Part shown: positions 27,399-35,078 of the stretch, piece after piece
How positions within the stretch are numbered: position 1 is the stretch's first letter
Layout of the letters: each line of letters opens with the position of its first letter
Origin: Bacteroidales bacterium
Lineage (GTDB): Bacteria > Bacteroidota > Bacteroidia > Bacteroidales > Muribaculaceae
Direction: 5' to 3'
Assembly: GCA_900766975.1 (NCBI GenBank)
Contig: CAAFXO010000006.1
Coordinates: forward strand, 1-41,931
Length of the DNA: 41,931 nt
Made by a program: the position numbers and the translations under genes
Notes under the pieces: model-generated
Databases searched by the model: none
Told to the model about the DNA's origin: nothing
The model's input: the letters and a program-made list of their open reading frames with translations, nothing else

Positions 27399-28214
27399 AT
27401 GTTTGATTGGAAAAAGATAAAGGAATATGAGGATATCATCTTTGAAGAGATGGATGGTATCGCTAAGATTACGATCAATCGACCGGAGGTGTATAATGCC
27501 TTTCGTCCGAAAACGAATATGGAGATGCTTGAGGCTTTCAGTATCTGCCGAGAGCGTCAAGACATCCGTGTGATAGTGTTGACAGGTGCTGGCGACAAAG
27601 CCTTCTGTAGTGGTGGCGACCAGAATGTGAAGGGTGAGGGTGGCTATATCGGTGAAGATGGAGTGCCCCGACTCAATGTTTTGGATCTTCACAGCATGAT
27701 ACGCAGCATTCCGAAACCGGTGATCGCCATGGTGAATGGCTACAGCATCGGCGGGGGCAACGTATTGCAGGTGATCTGCGACCTCTCGATAGCCTCGGAG
27801 AATGCACGTTTCGGACAGACCGGTCCGAAGGTGGGTAGTTTTGATGGCGGATTCGGAGCCTCATACCTGGCACGCTGTGTCGGCCAGAAGAAGGCACGCG
27901 AGATATGGTATCTCTGTAAGCAATATACTGCAGCCGAAGCCTTGGAGATGGGTATGGTAAATGCCGTGGTGCCTTTCGACAAGTTGGAAGAGACGGTGGT
28001 GGATTGGTGCCGCACCATCATGAAGCGGTCGCCCTTGGCTATCCGCATGATCAAGCGTGCGCTGAACGCCGAACTGGATGGTCAGCATGGTCTGATGCAG
28101 TTTGCCGGCGATGCCACACTCCTCTACTATATGCTCGACGAGGCACAAGAGGGTAAGAATGCCTTCTTGGAGAAGCGCGATCCCGACTTCGACAAATACC
28201 CTAAATTCCCCTAA
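27399..28214 (+). CDS. menB: 1,4-dihydroxy-2-naphthoyl-CoA synthase MenB
   Basis: MenB is a crotonase-fold enzyme that closes o-succinylbenzoyl-CoA into the naphthoquinone ring. The 271 residues show the oxyanion-hole segments FCSGGDQNVKG (69-79) and GYSIGGGN (114-121), and FGQTGPKVGSFDGGFG (138-153). The Gly in QTGPKVGSFD is that of type I MenB, which uses bicarbonate as cofactor, rather than the type II form that carries an Asp there. The C-terminal EKRDPDFDKYPKFP is also typical. It stands in order with menD, menC and menE. The stop codon is directly followed by one copy of the GAGCGCG motif. Confidence 0.97.
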   Translation: MFDWKKIKEYEDIIFEEMDGIAKITINRPEVYNAFRPKTNMEMLEAFSICRERQDIRVIVLTGAGDKAFCSGGDQNVKGEGGYIGEDGVPRLNVLDLHSMIRSIPKPVIAMVNGYSIGGGNVLQVICDLSIASENARFGQTGPKVGSFDGGFGASYLARCVGQKKAREIWYLCKQYTAAEALEMGMVNAVVPFDKLEETVVDWCRTIMKRSPLAIRMIKRALNAELDGQHGLMQFAGDATLLYYMLDEAQEGKNAFLEKRDPDFDKYPKFP

Positions 28215-28229
28215 GAGCGCGTTCCTTAA
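28215..28229 (+). repeat. GAGCGCGYTC motif, copy 1
   Basis: GAGCGCGTTCCTTAA begins at the base after the menB stop. Three similar copies occur at 34189, 35051 and 37581, all in the same orientation. Confidence 0.6.
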
Positions 28230-28273
28230 ATTTTTGATAGAGTTGCTATTTTCCCAAATGAAAGAGTGAAATC

Positions 28274-29332
28274 ATGCGATTACAATTTGCGCCCTACATA
28301 TTGAAATTTAACGAACCGGGTGGTACGTCGCGGGGTGTGCTGACCGAGAAGATCACCTGCATGCTTCGCATCTTCGATGAGCAGGATCCGGAGAGATTCG
28401 GCATAGGTGAGGCGGCTATCTTCCCGGGGTTATCCCCGGAAGCCGACGATCGTTTCTTCTACAAACTGATGGAATTGCAAGCCAATATCCGTATCGGGAA
28501 ACGCACCGATCTATCGAAATTTCCCTCGTTACAGTTCGGGTTGGAGCAGGCGATACGCGACTATTCCGCCGGATGCGAGGGTATCTACTATCCGAGTTCC
28601 TGGACCGAGGGCAAGAGCGACATACGCATTAACGGACTCGTGTGGATGGGCGAGATAGACAAGATGATGGGGCGAATCGAGCAGAAATTGGGTCAGGGTT
28701 TCAGCTGCATCAAACTGAAGATCGGTGCCATCGACTGGCGTAGCGAAGTGGATATGATCCGCCATATCCGCGAGCGCTATACACCCGAACAGGTAGAGAT
28801 TCGCGTGGATGCCAATGGTGGTTTCGATATGGATAGTGCCCTACCCCGCCTCAAACGATTGGCAGACATGGGTGTGCACTCCATCGAGCAGCCAATTCGC
28901 GCCGGTCAACCCGAGTTGATGCGGTTTCTCTGCGACGTCTCGCCGCTACCCATCGCCCTCGATGAAGAACTGATCGGCAAATTCAGCAGCGAAGAGAAGG
29001 TGGCGATGCTCGATGAGATCCGGCCGGCATATATCGTCTTAAAACCGACCCTGATCGGAGGATATAGCGGTGCAGAGGAGTGGATCCGTTTGGCGAAGGA
29101 GAGAAATATCGGTTGGTGGGTGACATCATCGTTGGAATCGAATATCGGACTCAATGCCTTGGCACAATGGGTGGCGACATTAGATATCGACATGGCACAA
29201 GGTCTCGGCACCGGCGGCGTCTTCAGCAACAACTTTGCCTCACCCCTACACCTCGATGGAGAGCGACTTAAATACGATCCGTCAAAGAGCCTTGATCGCA
29301 ACGAGTTATCATGCTTGGACTGGAGGGAATAA
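28274..29332 (+). CDS. menC: o-Succinylbenzoate synthase MenC
   Basis: MenC is an enolase-superfamily dehydratase that makes o-succinylbenzoate from SHCHC. The 352 residues carry the catalytic and metal set: K147 and K149 in IKLKIG, D179 in RVDANGG, E205 in SIEQPI, D230 in ALDEE and K257 in LKPTLIGG. The gene order menB-menC-menE is the common Bacteroidetes order. Its gap to menB is 59 bases and contains the GAGCGCG motif. Confidence 0.95.
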   Translation: MRLQFAPYILKFNEPGGTSRGVLTEKITCMLRIFDEQDPERFGIGEAAIFPGLSPEADDRFFYKLMELQANIRIGKRTDLSKFPSLQFGLEQAIRDYSAGCEGIYYPSSWTEGKSDIRINGLVWMGEIDKMMGRIEQKLGQGFSCIKLKIGAIDWRSEVDMIRHIRERYTPEQVEIRVDANGGFDMDSALPRLKRLADMGVHSIEQPIRAGQPELMRFLCDVSPLPIALDEELIGKFSSEEKVAMLDEIRPAYIVLKPTLIGGYSGAEEWIRLAKERNIGWWVTSSLESNIGLNALAQWVATLDIDMAQGLGTGGVFSNNFASPLHLDGERLKYDPSKSLDRNELSCLDWRE

Positions 29333-29340
29333 TCAGGAAT

Positions 29341-29414
29341 TGCTCGCAAGCGAGCATGCGGAAAACGAATCCGTGTTAATATTGATTATGACTTAAAAAA
29401 GCGATTATGACTTA
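29341..29414. repeat. Hairpin and duplicated start context before menE
   Basis: TGCTCGC and GCGAGCA (29341-29347 and 29350-29356) form a perfect 7-bp stem with a 2-base loop. Downstream GATTATGACTTA occurs twice (29384-29395 and 29403-29414). The second copy holds the menE start codon; the first gives ATG-ACT-TAA, a two-codon frame. It looks like a small local duplication of the start region. Confidence 0.6.
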
Positions 29415-30336
29415 CGAAGAATTTTTCAAGGAATGGAATGATGTGTCGGCTGATATCCTTTGTCACACATCGGGGTCTACCGGAACGCCGAGGGATATAC
29501 TATTGCCGAAGAATGAGATGATGCGGAGTGCTATGCGCACCATCCGACACTTCAACCTCGACAGCGTAAGTCATCTTCACTCCTGCATATCTCCGGACTA
29601 TATCGGAGGTAAGATGCAGGGAGTGAGGGCAAAGATCTTGGGGGCAGAGTTTACCTTCGAGACACCGAGCAATCACCCTTTGGAGCATTACCAAGGGGGA
29701 CGTATCGACCTGCTCTCGATCGTACCCTCCCAAATGCGATATATCCTGGATCATGCCGACGAGATGCCTGAGATCGGAGCCATCCTGATCGGCGGGGCAC
29801 CGATACCGGTAAATATAGAAGTAGATATCATACAATCACGGTTTAGCGTGTGGGAAACCTACGGGATGACCGAGACGGCATCGCATATAGCCCTGCGCGA
29901 TGTCAAGATCATCGGTTCGCCATTCAGAGCCTTCGATGATGTAAATCTATCCATCGACATGGAGGGACGCCTTATCATCAACATACGAGACTGGAAAAAG
30001 ATCACCACCAACGACATAGTGGATATGTGTGGAGGGAATCAATTTAAAGTCGTGGGGAGATATGACAATGTCATCAACAGCGGCGGCATAAAGATTCATC
30101 CCGAGAGGATAGAGCAAATCATGGAAGCATTGATCGGCTGCCCGGTATTGGTCACCTCTGCGCCGGATGAAAAATGGGGTGAAAGGATGGTGATGGTGGT
30201 GGAAGATAGCGGACTCTATCTCGACGAGCAGATCGAAGAGATATGTCGAAAGCATCTATCCTCCAAAATGGTACCCAAAGAGATCAGGCATGGCAAGATA
30301 GCGCGAACTGAAAACGGCAAGAAAAAGCGAAGATAA
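29407..30336 (+). CDS. menE: o-Succinylbenzoate-CoA ligase MenE (short form)
   Basis: This AMP-forming ligase activates o-succinylbenzoate with CoA. The 309-residue protein has the ATP loop HTSGSTGTP (20-28), YGMTETASH and the C-terminal catalytic lysine context ARTENGKKKRR (K305). Family members usually have 350-490 residues; here the P-loop is only 20 residues from the start, so most of the N-terminal subdomain is absent. This reduced form is common among Bacteroidetes. The last MenE-type C-terminal subdomain is retained. It ends the men run. Confidence 0.9.
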   Translation: MTYEEFFKEWNDVSADILCHTSGSTGTPRDILLPKNEMMRSAMRTIRHFNLDSVSHLHSCISPDYIGGKMQGVRAKILGAEFTFETPSNHPLEHYQGGRIDLLSIVPSQMRYILDHADEMPEIGAILIGGAPIPVNIEVDIIQSRFSVWETYGMTETASHIALRDVKIIGSPFRAFDDVNLSIDMEGRLIINIRDWKKITTNDIVDMCGGNQFKVVGRYDNVINSGGIKIHPERIEQIMEALIGCPVLVTSAPDEKWGERMVMVVEDSGLYLDEQIEEICRKHLSSKMVPKEIRHGKIARTENGKKKRR

Positions 30337-30474
30337 GCGATCCCGGATATGCCACCCAATCTATAAGAAAGGATAGGAGAAATGTAGGAAAAGGGTGAAA
30401 TATTAAGAAAATATGACAAAAATTTAAGAAAAGAAAAGAAAATTCAACAAAATTTGTAATTAATTTGAAAAAAA

Positions 30475-30506
30475 TTTAGATGTTTTACAAATTTGTTGTA
30501 AATTTG
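30475..30506 (+). promoter_or_regulatory. Promoter of the Crp/Fnr gene in a 263-base gap
   Basis: TAAATTTG at 30499-30506 is a full -7 match; TTTA at 30475-30478, 20 bases upstream, is a near match to TTTG. The gap between menE and this gene is very A/T-rich, and no terminator hairpin for the men run was found in it. Confidence 0.6.
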
Positions 30507-30599
30507 TGTTATATAACATAACCTATATTCAAATAACCCTAAATGTTTATGACGAAACGATATAAAAGAAAGATATCGCGGTAGTCAAGAAGCATCGAC

Positions 30600-31301
30600 A
30601 TGATAAAGAAAAGCACCTTAGAGAGGATTATCGGTGACGATCTCGCGGAACTCTGGAATGCTTTGACACAGGATGAAAAGCGTGTCATAGCAGAGAATTT
30701 TCGTTATGAACGTTACAAGAAGAATCAGATAATATATGCAGAATCGGAATCACCCGAGAACTTATATTGTCTACTTGAAGGTAAAGTAAAATTGTATAAG
30801 AGTGGCATAGGCGATAGAGTGCAGATCTTGCGACTTTATCGGCCGGTGCAGTATTTCGGTTATCGGGCATATTTTGCACGTGAGCCATACGTATCTTCGT
30901 CGGCGGCGTTCGAGCCTTCGGTGTTGGGCATCATCCCAATGAAGATCGTGGAGGAGATTATCCGAAAGAACAATAACCTTGCGCTCTTCTTTATCCATGA
31001 GTTGTCGCGCAATTTGGGAGGTGCCGACACGAAGATCATCAATCTGACGCAGAAGCATATCCGCGGCAGATTGGCGGAGTCGCTCCTGCTCCTTGCTGAT
31101 AATTATGGTTATGAGGCGGATGGCGCCACCCTCAAGATCTACATGAGCCGCGAGGATCTCGCCAACCTGTCGAACATGACCACCTCCAACGCTATCCGCA
31201 CCCTCACCTCCTTCGTTTCGGAGAAGTTGATATTGGTGGATGGACGCCGGATCCGTATCGTCAACGAAGCGCAACTTCGTAAGATCTCTAAATTCGGATA
31301 A
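30600..31301 (+). CDS. Crp/Fnr-family transcriptional regulator
   Basis: The 233-residue protein has an N-terminal cyclic-nucleotide-binding-like beta-roll (about 20-140), a long dimer helix and a C-terminal winged helix. The recognition region SREDLANLSNMTTSNAIRTL is typical of Crp/Fnr proteins. There is no N-terminal cysteine cluster, so it is not an iron-sulphur FNR. The classic cAMP-binding residues are also not apparent, so the ligand is unknown. It has its own promoter and a hairpin terminator. Its downstream neighbour is a metal exporter, but control of that gene by this protein is only a guess. Confidence 0.88.
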   Translation: MIKKSTLERIIGDDLAELWNALTQDEKRVIAENFRYERYKKNQIIYAESESPENLYCLLEGKVKLYKSGIGDRVQILRLYRPVQYFGYRAYFAREPYVSSSAAFEPSVLGIIPMKIVEEIIRKNNNLALFFIHELSRNLGGADTKIINLTQKHIRGRLAESLLLLADNYGYEADGATLKIYMSREDLANLSNMTTSNAIRTLTSFVSEKLILVDGRRIRIVNEAQLRKISKFG

Positions 31302-31336
31302 TATTCTCGGGGATGACTTCCCTAAAATTAAGATAC

Positions 31337-31353
31337 TTGCATACGATATGCAA
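31337..31353. promoter_or_regulatory. Palindrome TTGCATA-CGA-TATGCAA before the metal ATPase
   Basis: Perfect 7-base arms with a 3-base spacer lie between the Crp/Fnr gene and the P-type ATPase, just before a terminator-like hairpin. It could be an operator for the ATPase or part of the RNA fold; no known metal-regulator box is recognised. Confidence 0.4.
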
Positions 31354-31355
31354 CC

Positions 31356-31392
31356 GGAGTTTGCTACCATTGCGGTATCAAACTCCTTTTTT
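31356..31392 (+). terminator. Hairpin with T-run after the Crp/Fnr gene
   Basis: GGAGTTTGCTACC (31356-31368) pairs with GGTATCAAACTCC (31374-31386) with one mismatch, followed by six Ts. Only 20 bases remain before the ATPase start, with no promoter box between. The ATPase transcript must then read through it or start upstream of it, so this may be an attenuator. Confidence 0.75.
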
Positions 31393-31412
31393 CATTCTGA
31401 TATAGCTGATAT

Positions 31413-33422
31413 ATGGGAGATAAAGAACATGAACATAATCACTGCGGTTGCGAGCATGACAAGACTGTGAAACAGGAGTCGCATTGCGGTTGCGGCTGTG
31501 AGCATGAGCGGGAAGAGTCGGACAACTTGCTGAAGCGTTTTCTGCCTGAGATCGTCACCATCTTGCTGATGAATATGATCCTCATCTTCGATTTTGAGAA
31601 TAGTTGGTTGAGGTTGGGGCTATATATTCTTTCGCTCATTCCGGTAGTGTTGCCGATACTTAAGTCGACATGGCGGGAATGGCGCGAAGGGGACTTCTTC
31701 AACGAATTTACGCTGATGCTCTTGGCGAGCGTCGGAGCCTTTCTGATCGGGGAATATCCGGAGGCTGTAGCGATCCTTCTCTTCTACTCTATCGGTGAAA
31801 AGTTGGAGGGGATCGTTTCGGGTAATGTCAAGGGTGAGATAAAGCGATTGCTTGGTAAGATGCCGAAAGAGGCGACAGTGATTCGCGCCGGCAAGAGGGT
31901 GACACTCTCCCCGGAGGATGTGAAGATCGGCGATATCTTGGTGGTGCGTCCCGGGGAGTCGGTATCGCTCGATGGAGTGTTGCTGACCGAGGGTGAAAGC
32001 GATTTCAATACCGCCGCCATCACCGGCGAAAGCATACCTCGTGCCATCAAGGAGTATGAGGCGGTCAATTCCGGCATTATCCCGGTGGATCGGGAGGTGC
32101 AGGTGAGGGTGACTCATGATTGGGATGACAGTTCGATGATGAAGATCATCAAGATGATCGAAGATGCTTCGGCACACCGTGCTCCGAGTGAAACGATATT
32201 GCGACGCATCACCCGTTGGTACACACCCTTGGTGATCGCTGCCGCTATCCTGATTTTTGTCATTCCGGCATTGTTGGGGATGGTGTCTGATAGTTTCCTC
32301 TTTGAGTGGCAAACGTGGTTGCATCGGTCGTTGCTCTTCTTGGTTTGCTCTTGTCCCTGTGCTCTGATAGTCAGCATACCCCTCACCTACTTCAGTTCTA
32401 TCGGTATAGCATCGCGTCGAGGCATCCTCTTCAAGGGTCACGACTCCTTGGATGCGCTTCGCCACACCACTACCCTTCTCTTAGACAAGACCGGCACTAT
32501 CACCACCGGAGAGTTTCATATCGAGAAAATCCGGAGTTATGGCGAGATGAGCGAAGATGAAATTCTGGGCATAGCCATAGCCATAGAGCGAGAGAGTCAA
32601 CATCCCTTGGCGAAGGCTATTTGTCAGAAGCCGGCAGAGATGGCGAAAGTCCCTGTCATTGTGGAGGATGTAGTGACACGTCCTCATGGCATGGCGGGCA
32701 ATATTGCGAGTCGGGAAGTGCAGATCGGCAGCCGAAAACTGATGGAATCGGAGGGGATAGCGATAGCGGAAGATGGCGAGAAGTCGGGTGCTACGGCTAT
32801 ATATATCGCGATTGACAAGAGAGCGGAGGGGGTAATCTATCTTTGTGACACCATCAAACCGGGTATCGTAGACACCATCAGCGCGTTACATCGTCAGGGT
32901 GTGAAGGAGATTGGCATATTGTCGGGCGACACTGAGGAGAGTGTGCGCAAGGTGGCTACAGAGATCGGCGCCGACTTCTACCATGCGGCGTTATTGCCTG
33001 AAGATAAACGAGATATCATCCTGCGCCGAAGTGGCGAGGGAAATATGAAGAGTGGTGAGGTTATAGCCTTTGCCGGTGATGGCATCAATGATGCACCCGC
33101 CTTGGCGGCTGCCGGAGTGGGTATCGCGATGGGGAGCATCGGCACGGATCTTGCCATCGAGTCTGCACAAATCGTGGTGGCTGGTGATGATCTGCAAAAA
33201 ATTGTGGATGGAATTAAAATAAGTAGTAAGGTAAAACACGTTATAATAGAAAATGTGACCTTTGCATTCGGTGTCAAGATAATGATAATGTTGCTTGGAG
33301 CGATGGGCTATGCCTCGTTATGGGCGGCGGTATTTGCCGACACGGGAGTGACATTGGTGACAATAATATGGACACTAATAAGGCTTAAGATATGGCAACT
33401 GAAGGGAAGATCGGCGAATTAG
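31413..33422 (+). CDS. Heavy-metal P1B-type ATPase (Zn/Cd/Pb exporter type)
   Basis: The 669-residue efflux pump has TGES (204-207), the membrane metal site CPC (314-316), the phosphorylated DKTGT (358-362), SQHPLA (395-400) and GDGIND (555-560). The last membrane segment carries FADTGVTLV, where the aspartate is typical of ZntA/CadA-type pumps for Zn2+, Cd2+ or Pb2+. There is no N-terminal HMA domain. Instead the first 33 residues are rich in His and Cys (HEHNHCGCEH and HCGCGCEHE), a likely metal-sensing tail. The start codon lies just after the hairpin at 31356-31392. The next gene overlaps its end by 31 bases. Confidence 0.94.
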   Translation: MGDKEHEHNHCGCEHDKTVKQESHCGCGCEHEREESDNLLKRFLPEIVTILLMNMILIFDFENSWLRLGLYILSLIPVVLPILKSTWREWREGDFFNEFTLMLLASVGAFLIGEYPEAVAILLFYSIGEKLEGIVSGNVKGEIKRLLGKMPKEATVIRAGKRVTLSPEDVKIGDILVVRPGESVSLDGVLLTEGESDFNTAAITGESIPRAIKEYEAVNSGIIPVDREVQVRVTHDWDDSSMMKIIKMIEDASAHRAPSETILRRITRWYTPLVIAAAILIFVIPALLGMVSDSFLFEWQTWLHRSLLFLVCSCPCALIVSIPLTYFSSIGIASRRGILFKGHDSLDALRHTTTLLLDKTGTITTGEFHIEKIRSYGEMSEDEILGIAIAIERESQHPLAKAICQKPAEMAKVPVIVEDVVTRPHGMAGNIASREVQIGSRKLMESEGIAIAEDGEKSGATAIYIAIDKRAEGVIYLCDTIKPGIVDTISALHRQGVKEIGILSGDTEESVRKVATEIGADFYHAALLPEDKRDIILRRSGEGNMKSGEVIAFAGDGINDAPALAAAGVGIAMGSIGTDLAIESAQIVVAGDDLQKIVDGIKISSKVKHVIIENVTFAFGVKIMIMLLGAMGYASLWAAVFADTGVTLVTIIWTLIRLKIWQLKGRSAN

Positions 33423-34000
33423 CCGGATTACGCAAGTTATTGCAAGAGGATCGGAGCATCCGTCGTTTCGACGGGGAAGTTGTGCTCCCCCAATCTGTGA
33501 TGGGATCATTGGTTGAGCTCACCCGCTGGTGTGCATCGGGTCGCAATCTCCAGCCGCTCCGCTATCGGATAGTATCAGACCGGGAGGAGGCAGCCGCTAT
33601 CTATCCCTATCTGAAGTGGGCAGGTTATCTGCCGGAGTGGGATGGTCCTGCGGATGGTGAGCGTCCCAACAATTATTTGGTGCAGTGCATCGACACCGAT
33701 CTCACGGAGAATTGCATGTGTGACGATGGTTTGCACTTGAAGACCATCACCCTCGGAGCGAGAGCATTAGGGATGGGATGTTGCATCATCAAGTCGTTCG
33801 ACCCGGCGAAGGTGGCTGAGACACTCGGCATACCTGAGCGCTATCGGCCACTCTATGTCATCGCCATCGGCAAGGGTGTAGAGCATGTGGAGGTAGTAGA
33901 CACGGATGGCACAACAGATGCCGACATCCGCTACTATCGCCGCGAAGATGGCACCCACGTCGTGCCGAAGCGTCCCCTGAAAGAACTGATAATAGACTGA
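33392..34000 (+). CDS. Nitroreductase family protein
   Basis: The 202-residue FMN-dependent nitroreductase-fold protein has the N-terminal DRSIRRFDGE (phosphate-binding arginines), a middle MCDDGLHLKTITLGARALG helix and GMGCCIIKSFDP. The substrate is unknown; family members reduce nitro compounds, quinones or flavins. It starts 31 bases inside the metal ATPase gene, a strong sign of coupled translation. An ATG at 33392 gives the expected N-terminus, so the overlap appears real. A hairpin terminator follows. Confidence 0.88.
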   Translation: MATEGKIGELAGLRKLLQEDRSIRRFDGEVVLPQSVMGSLVELTRWCASGRNLQPLRYRIVSDREEAAAIYPYLKWAGYLPEWDGPADGERPNNYLVQCIDTDLTENCMCDDGLHLKTITLGARALGMGCCIIKSFDPAKVAETLGIPERYRPLYVIAIGKGVEHVEVVDTDGTTDADIRYYRREDGTHVVPKRPLKELIID

Positions 34001-34076
34001 AAACATCGGCAGGTAAAAACGCAGAAGACAGAACAACAGGCGATAATAGAGACGTATTAGCAGTATAAAAACAGGA

Positions 34077-34118
34077 GAAAACTCGTTGGATTGGAAATTC
34101 AACGAGCTTTCTCTTTTT
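34077..34118 (+). terminator. Terminator of the ATPase-nitroreductase operon
   Basis: GAAAACTCGTTG (34077-34088) pairs with CAACGAGCTTTC (34100-34111) with one mismatch, followed by TCTTTTT. Confidence 0.8.
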
Positions 34119-34134
34119 CACCGCCGAGGCGGTG

Positions 34135-34162
34135 TGTGAGAATCGGTTTGCGGATTCTCACA
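34135..34162. repeat. Perfect 10-bp inverted repeat between convergent genes
   Basis: TGTGAGAATC (34135-34144) and GATTCTCACA (34153-34162) flank an 8-base loop; TATTTGTTTTGC follows. It may be a second terminator for the plus strand. A smaller CCGCC/GGCGG hairpin lies just to the left. Confidence 0.6.
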
Positions 34163-34188
34163 TATTTGTTTTGCTTTTCTATGTGTTA

Positions 34189-34207
34189 GAGCGCGCTCTT
34201 AGAGCGC
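34189..34207 (+). repeat. GAGCGCGYTC motif, copy 2, doubled
   Basis: GAGCGCGCTCTTA is followed at once by GAGCGC. The core is itself a 10-base palindrome, and GCGCTC-TTA-GAGCGC can fold. It ends 5 bases from the stop of the small lipoprotein on the other strand. Confidence 0.65.
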
Positions 34208-34212
34208 ATGTA

Positions 34213-34842
34213 TTACTCAGAGAGGATGCCGGTGCCGAAGTTAACGTGGAATTTGCCTTCTTTGACTTCGACAGACACCTTGGATTTTCTGGGGAAATTA
34301 GTCATCTCCGCTTCGCGACCGGTTTTGCCGGAAGAGAGAACCTTTGCCATATTGACACCCTTGGTGTAGATCCAGCGATCGCCGGTAGCGCTTGCGGGAG
34401 CCTCAAAGGTCAAGTTGACTGTTTTCTTCTCATACACAGCCTTAACTTCGAGTTTGGGGAGTGCATAGAAGTCACATTTTTCCTTACCTTCGGGTAGTTC
34501 CTTGCCATTATCTTCGAGAACAATAGCGAACTGGGCAGTGGTGTTGTTGTTGCTGACAGATGAGCAATCATAGACTTTGGTGAAAGTCATACCTTCCATC
34601 TTGTCGGTAGTCTCTTTGCCATCAACAGTAGCCTTGATAGACTTGTTGTAGGCGAGGTCGAAGTCACCCTTTAACTCAAGAGAGTAAGTGTATTCGATTG
34701 ACTTCAGAGCACCATAGCTCTCAGACTGACCGGGATCAGAGGGATCCTTGGGATCATCATTGTCATCACCACACGATACCATTGCCACTGAGAGGCAAAT
34801 CATTACAACGAAACTGAAAAACGAAATAAATTTTATGTTCAT
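34213..34842 (-). CDS. Small lipoprotein of unknown function
   Basis: The 209-residue protein has a type II signal peptide with lipobox cysteine C24 (MVSCGDDNDD). The acidic run after the cysteine resembles the Bacteroidetes lipoprotein export signal, so it is probably on the outer-membrane surface. The mature part is rich in beta-strand sequence (YTYSLELKGDF, TVNLTFEAP, KFHVNFGTG), suggesting an all-beta domain. No family was recognised. It stands alone with its own -7 box. It is flanked on both sides by copies of the GAGCGCG motif. Confidence 0.82.
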   Translation of the reverse strand: MNIKFISFFSFVVMICLSVAMVSCGDDNDDPKDPSDPGQSESYGALKSIEYTYSLELKGDFDLAYNKSIKATVDGKETTDKMEGMTFTKVYDCSSVSNNNTTAQFAIVLEDNGKELPEGKEKCDFYALPKLEVKAVYEKKTVNLTFEAPASATGDRWIYTKGVNMAKVLSSGKTGREAEMTNFPRKSKVSVEVKEGKFHVNFGTGILSE

Positions 34843-34902
34843 AGTTAGTAAATTTTATATTTTTAGAAAAATCTTTTGATTGACAATTTTTTTTGACCGG
34901 AG

Positions 34903-34910
34903 CAAAATTA
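34903..34910 (-). promoter_or_regulatory. -7 box of the small lipoprotein gene
   Basis: On the minus strand this reads TAATTTTG (TAnnTTTG), about 60 bases from the start codon. No clear -33 TTTG is seen. The surrounding 34843-35078 gap (236 bases) is A/T-rich and otherwise holds only the GAGCGCG motif copy. Confidence 0.5.
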
Positions 34911-35050
34911 GTAAAAATGACCGAAAAAAGTGCCGAATTGATAAAAAAGCATACAAAATTGCCTGATTTTTATCCATTGAGCAAATTTTTAGCACCAATA
35001 AATGGAGTGTTCACTCTCGAGAGCACACACGACTCAATAATGAAAATTTA

Positions 35051-35077
35051 GAGCGCGCTCTTAATCTTAATTTTTTT
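35051..35077 (+). repeat. GAGCGCGYTC motif, copy 3, with T-run
   Basis: GAGCGCGCTCTTAA is followed by TCTTAATTTTTTT ending at 35077, next to the Rel/SpoT stop codon on the minus strand. The palindromic core plus T-run could act as a weak terminator for plus-strand transcripts. Confidence 0.6.
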
Positions 35078-35078
35078 A

